Below, piece by piece: positions 28,227-33,916 of a stretch of DNA of 33,916 nucleotides (its first letter is position 1; each line of letters begins with the position of its first letter). Both the position numbers and the translations under genes were made by a program. Source of the DNA: Chloroflexota bacterium (lineage in GTDB: Bacteria; Chloroflexota; Limnocylindria; Limnocylindrales; CSP1-4); contig DAHXON010000035.1 of the NCBI GenBank assembly GCA_027364875.1, positions 291 through 34,206 on the forward strand. Direction: 5' to 3'. The notes under the pieces were generated by a model that had not been told where the DNA came from, did not search any database, and saw nothing but the letters and a program-made list of their open reading frames with translations.

Positions 28227-29087
28227 ATGACGCTGCCCGGTGGCCCCGCACCCTGGTTCGGGCTAGACGAGGAGACGTTGCGGTTCCTCGAGGTCCATCC
28301 TGCCCGCGCGATCTCGATCCCGGGCAGAGGCTGGCGCGATCTGGGCGACTCGGTGATGCTCTTCTCGGGCAGCGAGCGCGAACCATTCTTCAACCGGCTC
28401 ACCGCCGTCCGCTGGCCGGACGACCCGAGGGCGTTCGACGCCAGGCTCGAGCAGGCGTCCTCGCTGTTCGATGCTCTCGACCGCCGGCCATATCTGTGGG
28501 CAATTCCAGGGCTCAGCACGCCCTCGGACATCGTGGCGCGGCTTTCCGCCAACGGCTTCGTGGACCAGGGCGGCGGCTACGACATGATCCTGCTCCGCGA
28601 TCCGGCAGACACACACCTGCCCGGCCTCCCGGCCCAGGTAACGCTGGAACACTGGAACTGCCCGGACGGAGCCGACCGCGAGCGCGTGGCCCGCGACCTG
28701 GCCCTCGTCATAGGCGAGAGCTTCCAGATCCCCGAAGGCCGACGCGGCGGCCTGGTATCCGAGATCGATCTGACGCTCCAGCAGCCTCGCTTCCACGCGT
28801 ACCTGCTGCGGGTGGACGGCGAGCCGGCCGCGACCGGCGAGCGGTACACGTTCGACGGGGCGAGTCACCTCTCGTCCATCGGCACGCGGCCGTCCTTCCG
28901 AGGGCGCGGCTACGGCCGGTTGATCACCCACCAGCTGGCGGTGGATTCGGTCGCGGCGGGCATCGACCTCGTGTACCTGGGCGTCTACGCGGACAACACT
29001 CCGGCGATCCGGCTCTACGAGGGACTTGGCTTCGCGATCCTGGGGCCGCGCTCGTCGGACATGCTGCTCGAGCACCCGCGCTCCTGA
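28227..29087 (+). CDS. GNAT-family N-acetyltransferase
   Basis: 286 residues from the ATG at 28227; the frame is open upstream but that part has no family character. The C-terminal GNAT domain shows the acetyl-CoA loop RGRGYGRLITHQLA (RxxGxG pattern) after LSSIGTRPSF, then VYLGVYADNTPAIRLYEGLGF, the typical closing motif. The N-terminal half (about 1-150) may be a degenerate second GNAT fold or a substrate domain. The substrate is unknown. It lies 106 bases before the ABC exporter genes, on the same strand. Confidence 0.85.
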   Translation: MTLPGGPAPWFGLDEETLRFLEVHPARAISIPGRGWRDLGDSVMLFSGSEREPFFNRLTAVRWPDDPRAFDARLEQASSLFDALDRRPYLWAIPGLSTPSDIVARLSANGFVDQGGGYDMILLRDPADTHLPGLPAQVTLEHWNCPDGADRERVARDLALVIGESFQIPEGRRGGLVSEIDLTLQQPRFHAYLLRVDGEPAATGERYTFDGASHLSSIGTRPSFRGRGYGRLITHQLAVDSVAAGIDLVYLGVYADNTPAIRLYEGLGFAILGPRSSDMLLEHPRS

Positions 29088-29193
29088 GGTCGCGCGGTGC
29101 GTCATCCGCAAGTGGGACGCCCGCCTCGGAGCCGGCGGGGTAGAGTGTTCCGCGCGACACGGAGGATCGGCCGGCCCGGAGGCGAGGAGCGTG

Positions 29194-30123
29194 ATGGCGC
29201 AGACAAACGAGCCTGTGATCAGCGTCACCAACCTGTGCAAGTGCTATGGCGACGTCAAGGCGGTCGACGGCGTCAGCTTCACGGTTGGCAGAGGCGAGGT
29301 CTTCGGCATGCTCGGGCCCAACGGGGCCGGCAAGACGACGACGATCGAGATCCTCGAAGGGCTGCGAAAGCCCGATTCCGGCGATGCGAGCGTCCTCGGG
29401 ATGGACGTCACCAGGCACGCCGACTCGATCAAGCAGCGGATCGGCGTCCAGCTCCAGAGCGTCGCTCTCTTCCCGCGCCTGACGGTCACCGAGCTTCTCG
29501 ATCTCTTCGGCACCTTCTTCGCCCACCACGTGCCCACCAACCAGCTGATTTCCGACCTCGACCTGGGCGAGCGCGCTCACGCCCGGTCGATGAACCTCTC
29601 GGGCGGGCAGCAGCAGCGCCTTTCGATCGCCCTGGCCCTCGTCAACGACCCGGAACTGGTCTTCCTCGACGAACCCACCACCGGCCTGGATCCGGCCGCG
29701 CGCCGCTCCCTGTGGGAACTGGTCAAGCGACTCCAGGCGGAGGGCAAGTCCGTCATGCTGACCACCCACTACATGGAAGAAGCCACCGAGCTGTGCGATC
29801 GGGTCGCGATCATGGATCACGGCCACATCCTGGAGATCGGCACGGTCCAGGAGCTGATCAGGCGCCGCTTCAAGGAACGGGCCGTCTTCTTCGACTCCAG
29901 TGCGACGCTCCCGGCCGAAACCCTCGCCCACCTGGGCGGAGTCACTCGGGCCAGCCAGGAGAACGGCCAGACCGTCCTCTACTCGACTGACATACCGGGA
30001 ACCATCGGTGCGCTGCTCGCCGCGGCCGACGAGCGCGGCGTCGAGCCGCACGGCCTGGGCATCCGCCAGGCGACCCTGGAAGACGTCTTCCTCGACCTGA
30101 CCGGTCGAGCCCTGCGGGACTAG
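29194..30123 (+). CDS. ABC exporter ATP-binding protein (DrrA/NatA-like)
   Basis: 309 residues. Walker A GPNGAGKTT (41-49), signature LSGGQQQRLS, Walker B LVFLDEPTTGLDP and the switch His in TTHYMEEA are all intact. A C-terminal regulatory extension (about 215-309), with LEDVFLDLTGRALRD at its end, is typical of DrrA/CcmA-type exporters. It energises the permease that follows 9 bases later. The ATG at 29194 follows GAGGAG; an in-frame GTG lies one codon earlier. Substrate class (drug, lipid or peptide) is not readable. Confidence 0.93.
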   Translation: MAQTNEPVISVTNLCKCYGDVKAVDGVSFTVGRGEVFGMLGPNGAGKTTTIEILEGLRKPDSGDASVLGMDVTRHADSIKQRIGVQLQSVALFPRLTVTELLDLFGTFFAHHVPTNQLISDLDLGERAHARSMNLSGGQQQRLSIALALVNDPELVFLDEPTTGLDPAARRSLWELVKRLQAEGKSVMLTTHYMEEATELCDRVAIMDHGHILEIGTVQELIRRRFKERAVFFDSSATLPAETLAHLGGVTRASQENGQTVLYSTDIPGTIGALLAAADERGVEPHGLGIRQATLEDVFLDLTGRALRD

Positions 30124-30132
30124 GAGCCACCG

Positions 30133-31215
30133 ATGAACACACTGCTGACTCTCACGGTGGCCAACCTCAAGGGCCTGACCCGCGATCGCGCCGCTCTCTT
30201 CTGGACCTTCTTCTTCCCGGTGATGTTCGTCCTGCTGTTCGGCGTTATCTTCTCGGGGAGCAGCAACAGCAAGGTGGCGGTCGGCTTCGTCGATCTCAAC
30301 GGGTCGGTGGCCTCGCGCGGCGTCCAGACGGCGCTATCGGGCGACAAGGTGCCGCTGACGCTCCAGGTCGGCACGCTCGACGCCGAGAAGGCGGCCATGC
30401 AGCGCGGCGACGTGTCGGCGATCATCGTGATCCCGTCGGGTTTCCAGGATTCGCTGTCCGCCAAGAACCCGGTCGCGCTTCAGCTGTACACGGACCCGAC
30501 GAAGTCCACCACTTCGCAGGTCGTGCAGAGCGTACTGGGTGAGCTGGTCAACAACATGAACCTTGGGCTTGCCGGCGGCACGGCCCTCGTCTCCCTGAAG
30601 CCCGAGAGCCTGTCGTCCACCACGCTCAGCAACATCGACTACCTGGTGCCGAGCATCCTCGCCATGGCTCTGATGCAGCTCGGCGTGTTCGCCGCGATCC
30701 CGCTGGTGGAGCAGCGCGAGAAGGGCATCCTCAAGCGCATCGGTGCGACGCCGCTCGCCCGCTGGAAGCTGGTCGGAAGCAACATCCTGCTGCGCCTGAT
30801 AGTGGCGGCCGTCGACACGGTCCTCATCCTGGGGGTCGGGATGGTCGTGTTCAACGTCCAGATCACCGGCAACTTGCTCGCCATGGCGGGCTTCGTCTTC
30901 CTGGGCGCGGGTGCGTTCCTGGCCCTCGGTTTCGCTCTTGCAGCCTTCCTCAAGACTGAGGAGCAGGCCAACGGCGTGGTCCAGGTGGTCCAGATGCCGC
31001 TGATGTTCCTGTCCGGCATCTTCCCGTTCGACTTCATGCCGGAATTCCTGCGGAATATCGCGCGCCTGTTGCCGCTCACGTACCTCGGCGACGCTTTGCG
31101 CCAGGTGATGGTCAACGGCACTCAGGTGGCGCCGATCGGAGTGGATCTGGCGATCCTGGTTGGCTGGCTGGTGGTCTGCCTGGGCATCGCGGCCCGCTCG
31201 TTCCGGTGGGACTGA
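30133..31215 (+). CDS. ABC-2 type exporter permease
   Basis: 360 residues. One N-terminal membrane segment (FFFPVMFVLLFGVIFSG) is followed by a large external domain (about 45-165) and then five more hydrophobic segments, the ABC2_membrane_3 (YhgE/NatB-like) layout. EQREKGILKRIGATPLARWKLVGSNI is the conserved coupling region. TAGGAG at the end of the ATPase gene serves as ribosome binding site. With the ATPase it forms a two-gene exporter, working as a dimer of each. Confidence 0.92.
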   Translation: MNTLLTLTVANLKGLTRDRAALFWTFFFPVMFVLLFGVIFSGSSNSKVAVGFVDLNGSVASRGVQTALSGDKVPLTLQVGTLDAEKAAMQRGDVSAIIVIPSGFQDSLSAKNPVALQLYTDPTKSTTSQVVQSVLGELVNNMNLGLAGGTALVSLKPESLSSTTLSNIDYLVPSILAMALMQLGVFAAIPLVEQREKGILKRIGATPLARWKLVGSNILLRLIVAAVDTVLILGVGMVVFNVQITGNLLAMAGFVFLGAGAFLALGFALAAFLKTEEQANGVVQVVQMPLMFLSGIFPFDFMPEFLRNIARLLPLTYLGDALRQVMVNGTQVAPIGVDLAILVGWLVVCLGIAARSFRWD

Positions 31216-31337
31216 CGCTTCCCCGGCTCGGGTGAGAGGCCGCCGCTGGGTGAGTCGCGGCCGCGCCGCGCCGGTCAGGCCGCGGCGGTCCGCGTTGGCC
31301 GGGCCGGGCCGGGCCTGGCCGCCCGCTCGGGCCTCAA

Positions 31338-31497
31338 TTCCAGCGCCAGTGGAGTCTCGCGCCGTTTCGGGCCGCGTCTATGCCATTGCGGACCTCAATT
31401 CCAGCAGGAGTGGAAGACCGCCAGGAAGCGCGGCCCGCCTGTGCTCGCGGCGAGCGTCGCCCAGCTGAATGGCCACCGGGCTCCACTCCGGCTGGAA
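31338..31497. repeat. Three copies of a short TTCCAGC-type palindromic repeat
   Basis: TTCCAGCGCCAGTGGA at 31338-31353 and TTCCAGCAGGAGTGGAA at 31399-31415 are direct copies. TCCACTCCGGCTGGAA at 31482-31497 is the same element inverted. Each has a TTCCA/TGGA(A) stem and a variable centre, like REP-type elements. They lie in the 350-base gap after the exporter permease, next to the nitroreductase fragments. A further direct repeat, GGGGGCGTCGAACGG, occurs at 31521-31535 and near 31543-31557. Confidence 0.65.
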
Positions 31498-31568
31498 CAG
31501 AGGGAAGACTCGTTGGCGCCGGGGGCGTCGAACGGTGGCGTCGGGGGGCGTCGAACGGCCTGCGTCTC

Positions 31569-31607
31569 TTCGTAAACGATGGCTTCAAGCGGCTTGCGAC
31601 CCAACGC
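31569..31607 (-). pseudogene. Nitroreductase 3'-end fragment, third copy
   Basis: Read on the minus strand directly after the stop of the 98-residue gene, this encodes ALGRKPLEAIVYEE, matching the nitroreductase C-terminus GGRKPLEAVVHYERW. DNA similarity to the intact gene covers about 35 bases with a 3-base gap. It has lost the stop codon position and runs on into repeat sequence. It is too short to have a function of its own. Confidence 0.65.
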
Positions 31608-31904
31608 TCACCCGTACCGGAAGCGGCACCGATCCCCGTGCACGTAGAGTGCGAAGTCGTCGATGCTGCTGCCGTCGTCCGGCACCAGCCGAATTCCCAG
31701 GAGCCGCACTTGCCGGGAGGTGCCCTCCCATTCCTCGACGTCGAGATCTGGCTGGTCCAGCAGGGCACCCCATCGCTCGAACAGAGGTCTGACGTTCTCG
31801 AACGCGGGCGTTGGCTCGAAATGGCCCTCGAACCACGGCATATCCGGTTCAGTGTCGGTTATCCGAGCCAGCGCCGAGCCTTGTCGGTCCAACGTGAAGT
31901 TCAC
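31608..31904 (-). CDS. Small protein of unknown function, between nitroreductase tails
   Basis: 98 residues from the GTG at 31904, beginning MNFTLDRQGSALARI. The GTG overlaps the stop of the preceding nitroreductase fragment (GTGA, 31904-31901). The product is acidic and soluble, with a Trp/Phe-rich middle (MPWFEGHFEPTPAFENVRPLF) and an end VHGDRCRFRYG. It looks like a compact alpha/beta single-domain protein and resembles small accessory or immunity-like proteins in size and charge, but I cannot name a family. The frame is open upstream to 32051, where it reads the decayed nitroreductase copy out of frame. Confidence 0.6.
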   Translation of the reverse strand: MNFTLDRQGSALARITDTEPDMPWFEGHFEPTPAFENVRPLFERWGALLDQPDLDVEEWEGTSRQVRLLGIRLVPDDGSSIDDFALYVHGDRCRFRYG

Positions 31905-32051
31905 AGCGGGCTGCACCACTCGTAGATAACGACGGCCTCGAGGGGCTTGCGGCCGCCGGAGCGCTTGACCCAGGTGAGCGCGTCCGGCTTCTCCGGGTAG
32001 CCGAACGAGAGGAAGAACCGAATACCAGACAGCCTCATCCGACGGCCCCAT
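31901..32051 (-). pseudogene. Nitroreductase 3'-end fragment, second copy
   Basis: The 100 bases 31919-32018 match 32543-32642 in the intact nitroreductase with 8 mismatches by my count and no gaps. They encode FFLSFGYPEKPDALTWVK and then RSGGRKPLEAVVIYEW before a TGA at 31903-31901. Upstream, PSDEAVWYSV (from 32042) resembles the next part of a nitroreductase but is one frame off, so this is a frameshifted remnant. It begins within about 7 bases of the DUF4288-like stop codon. An internal ATG at 32038 could allow a 45-residue peptide. Confidence 0.75.
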
Positions 32052-32057
32052 CTGGCC

Positions 32058-32486
32058 CTACTTCCACAACTCTCCGGGCTTCACCACCGCGCAGTGGTAG
32101 CAGGCGGAGTATCCACGCGCTTTGTTGTAGTACCGGTGCTCGCGTCCCTCAGCCTCGCAGTCAAGTGGCTCCGGTGGATATCGGAGTGACAGGTACTCCG
32201 TGGGTCCGAGGTCGCTTTGGTCCATGTGTGAATAGACCTCGGCCCCGACCGCTACCTCATCAAAGGGTTGATAGATATCGACGAAGCCGGTGAAAGTCAC
32301 CGCGTCCAGCATCCCGGCATATCGGTTCGCCTCGCGCATGGCCAGCGCGATCGCCTTCTGACCGCTTCGGGCGCGCAGGAGGACGACGCGCTCCTCATAG
32401 AGCTGTCGGGGTCCAGAGCCTCGATCGGCATGCAGGAAGACGCTGTTTGCAGCGAACCACGTCTTCTTTCCCTTTCGCTTCGCCAC
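32058..32486 (-). CDS. DUF4288-like small protein
   Basis: 142 residues from the GTG at 32486, preferred over the GTG at 32492 because AGGAGG (32499-32494) then has 7 bases of spacing. The N-terminal TWFAANSVFLHADRGSG...LYEERVVLLRARSGQKAIALAMREANRY is the DUF4288 pattern (WxAAxxxF...EERxxLxxAxS...A). The C-terminus adds a Tyr/Cys-rich tail (YSACYHCAVV). Function is unknown; small proteins of this kind are often found among accessory or toxin-immunity genes. It sits 47 bases after the nitroreductase stop, and a nitroreductase remnant begins right after its own stop. Confidence 0.7.
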   Translation of the reverse strand: MAKRKGKKTWFAANSVFLHADRGSGPRQLYEERVVLLRARSGQKAIALAMREANRYAGMLDAVTFTGFVDIYQPFDEVAVGAEVYSHMDQSDLGPTEYLSLRYPPEPLDCEAEGREHRYYNKARGYSACYHCAVVKPGELWK

Positions 32487-32533
32487 TAACACTCCTCCTG
32501 CTCACGGGACGTTCGGCACCAAGTCTCCGCGTC

Positions 32534-33055
32534 CTACCACCGCTCGTAGTGGACGACGGCCTCGAGCGGCTTGCGGCCGCCGGCGCGCTTGGCCCAGGTG
32601 AGCGCTTCCGGCTTCTCCGGGTAGCCGAACGAGAGGATGAACTCGCACCAGTGGTCGGCGGGGTAGCCGAGGAGTTGCCGGGCAAGGGGCTGGTCGTAGA
32701 CCGTGGCGGGCACGGAGCCAATCCCGAGCTCCCAGGCGGCGAGGGTCATGTTCTGGGCGGCCCGGCCCAGGTCCCACATGATCGAGTACGGGGCGTCGTG
32801 CGTGGCCGGATCTGGCACGACCAGGGCGATGGCCGCGGCGGCGCCGGCGATGTGGCCGGCATAGGAACCCACGCCGGAGAGGTCCTGAAGGTGAGCCCGG
32901 TCCGTGCAGACGATGAAATCCCAGTTCTGCTGGTTCTTGGAGCTGCCGGATCGGCGGCCCGCGTCGAGGATGCGGCGAAGGTGCGCCGGCTCGAGGGGCT
33001 TGTCGAGGAACTTGCGAATGGCCCGGGTCCCGTCGATTGCCTGCCAGGTTTCCAT
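32534..33055 (-). CDS. Nitroreductase-family FMN oxidoreductase
   Basis: 173 residues, compact nitroreductase fold. Family marks are the N-terminal RAIRKFLDKPLEPAHLRRILDAG, the FMN-contact segment SSKNQQNWDFIV, WDLGRAAQNMTLAAWELGIGSVP and the C-terminal GRKPLEAVVHYERW. Such enzymes use NAD(P)H or reduced carriers to reduce nitro, quinone or related groups; the substrate is unknown. It begins 17 bases after the alpha/beta hydrolase stop and has GGAGGG just before the ATG, so the two are probably one operon. Its last 100 bases are repeated in a partial copy at 31919-32018 and more weakly at 31569-31602. Confidence 0.88.
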   Translation of the reverse strand: METWQAIDGTRAIRKFLDKPLEPAHLRRILDAGRRSGSSKNQQNWDFIVCTDRAHLQDLSGVGSYAGHIAGAAAAIALVVPDPATHDAPYSIMWDLGRAAQNMTLAAWELGIGSVPATVYDQPLARQLLGYPADHWCEFILSFGYPEKPEALTWAKRAGGRKPLEAVVHYERW

Positions 33056-33072
33056 TTGCCCTCCGATCGAAC

Positions 33073-33915
33073 TCAGGAGCCGGCAGGCTCAGTCGCCGTC
33101 TTGCCGGCCAGCCCGCCGAAGCCGTAGACGGGATCGTCGGGGCGCTTGACCTCGACGTCCGCCGCGCGCCGCCCGGCGAGATCCGGATCGAGTCCACCGA
33201 GCGCCTCGGCAAAGAAAGCCGCGGTCTTGCGCCGGCAGCCGGCATCCTCGTACAGCCAGCGATGCCCGAAATCGGGCAGGACGAGAGTCTCGACCACCGG
33301 GTCCACCTCGTCGCGCTGCCGGGTCGCGGCCCTGGCGATCATCTCCAGGTGGCTCACGGGGACGCCGTGATCCTGCGCTCCGTGGATCAGCAGAAGCGGC
33401 CCGCGGTACGTTGCCGCGGCCACGGTGGCGCTGGCTTCGTGGAGCCCGTGACGGCGTGGGGCGAGCAGCAGGGCGGCGGTGAACCACGCGAGAGGCGTCG
33501 CGATGGGCTCCGGGATGTTCATCTCGGCCATCTCGAACGTTTTGCGGGTGATCAGGACGATATCGGCCGGGGCCGAGACGCTCACGACCGCCTGGATCAG
33601 CGGCTCCCGAGCTGCGGCGACGATCGCCCCTGCGCCCCCCATCGAATGGCCGAGCACGCCGATGCTTTCGACTTCGGGCCGGCGGGCCAGCCAGCGGACG
33701 GCCGCGACCGTGTCCTCGGCGAACTCGGGGACGTTGACCGGCAGATCGTCGGTTGGGCTGTCGCCGTGGCCTCGAACGTCGAAGACCAGGCAATGGAAGC
33801 CTGCGGCGTGCAGATACCGGACGTGGGCGAACGTTCGACCGCGATTGGACTCCCAGCCGTGAACGACAACGACCGCGGGGCCGGCGACCCGCTCCGGCTC
33901 GCGGGCGGGCTCGGG
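33073..33915 (-). CDS. Alpha/beta hydrolase, 5' end cut by window edge
   Basis: 280 residues visible; the frame runs off the window end, so the N-terminus is missing. VVVVHGWESN is the oxyanion-hole region, FDVRGHGDSP follows, and the nucleophile elbow is GHSMGG. The catalytic acid is likely the Asp in GAQDHGVP and the His is in LPDFGHRWLYED. The order Ser-Asp-His and the spacing fit a serine esterase, lipase or peptidase-like fold of the Hydrolase_4/Abhydrolase_6 type. Substrate is unknown. Near the middle, IPEPIATPLAWFTAALLL is hydrophobic and may form the lid. It leads the operon with the nitroreductase. Confidence 0.88.
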   Translation of the reverse strand, partial: PEPAREPERVAGPAVVVVHGWESNRGRTFAHVRYLHAAGFHCLVFDVRGHGDSPTDDLPVNVPEFAEDTVAAVRWLARRPEVESIGVLGHSMGGAGAIVAAAREPLIQAVVSVSAPADIVLITRKTFEMAEMNIPEPIATPLAWFTAALLLAPRRHGLHEASATVAAATYRGPLLLIHGAQDHGVPVSHLEMIARAATRQRDEVDPVVETLVLPDFGHRWLYEDAGCRRKTAAFFAEALGGLDPDLAGRRAADVEVKRPDDPVYGFGGLAGKTATEPAGS

Positions 33916-33916
33916 C

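Noticed and set aside
32534-33055. Polymorphic-toxin or Rhs-type tail-swapping locus
   Set aside because: The repeated tails look similar in layout to toxin-tip displacement, but the parent gene is an ordinary nitroreductase with no toxin or secretion domain.

Overview
The window is a strongly GC-rich bacterial chromosome segment whose codons end mostly in G or C. It carries two F420/flavin-dependent luciferase-like oxidoreductases, a MenA-like prenyltransferase, a group 3d (Hox-type) NAD-linked [NiFe]-hydrogenase, and frequent GTG/TTG starts. This mix fits a soil or sediment Chloroflexota, or less likely an Actinomycetota relative. The assignment is inference; no rRNA or marker gene is present. 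The first 33 bases are a pure C run, most likely a contig-end artefact.

Layout. 1-3.3 kb (mostly minus strand): an FMN-binding membrane protein coupled to the flavin transferase ApbE; a small Cys-rich protein with a degenerate CDGSH-like motif; an ArsR-SRPBCC fusion regulator with a well-formed promoter and operator; and a gene-free stretch with an ~80-bp degenerate tandem repeat. 3.3-7.1 kb: signal peptidase I, an L-2-hydroxyglutarate oxidase-like flavoprotein with an apparent frameshift at its start, a methyltransferase and a lipoprotein. 7.1-12.4 kb (minus): a complete hoxE-F-U-Y-H operon plus the maturation protease, with most genes overlapping by 1-4 bases. 13.0-19.8 kb: a second signal peptidase, then glutamate synthase gltB-gltD. 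20.1-25.2 kb: a membrane protein of unknown function, a small excisionase-like HTH protein, a class III aminotransferase, an LLM oxidoreductase and an unknown protein.

25.2-28.0 kb holds the most unusual gene: a 704-residue fusion of an LLM-class (F420-type) oxidoreductase to a UbiA/MenA-type membrane prenyltransferase, translationally coupled to a CPBP (CAAX-like) membrane protease. 28.2-31.2 kb: a GNAT acetyltransferase and a two-gene ABC exporter.

31.3-33.9 kb is a rearranged accessory patch. An intact nitroreductase gene is followed by two further partial copies of its own 3' end. Each partial copy directly follows the stop codon of a small unrelated gene (a DUF4288-like protein and an unknown 98-residue protein). 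Three copies of a short palindromic repeat follow. This gene-plus-nitroreductase-tail pattern is the best candidate here for an undescribed modular or recombination system. The window ends inside an alpha/beta hydrolase gene.

How the genes connect: Hox hydrogenase would exchange electrons between H2 and NAD(H), and glutamate synthase consumes reducing power next door. The ApbE/FMN-binding pair and the LLM-MenA fusion point to flavin- and quinone-based redox chemistry. These links are inferred from content and position only.
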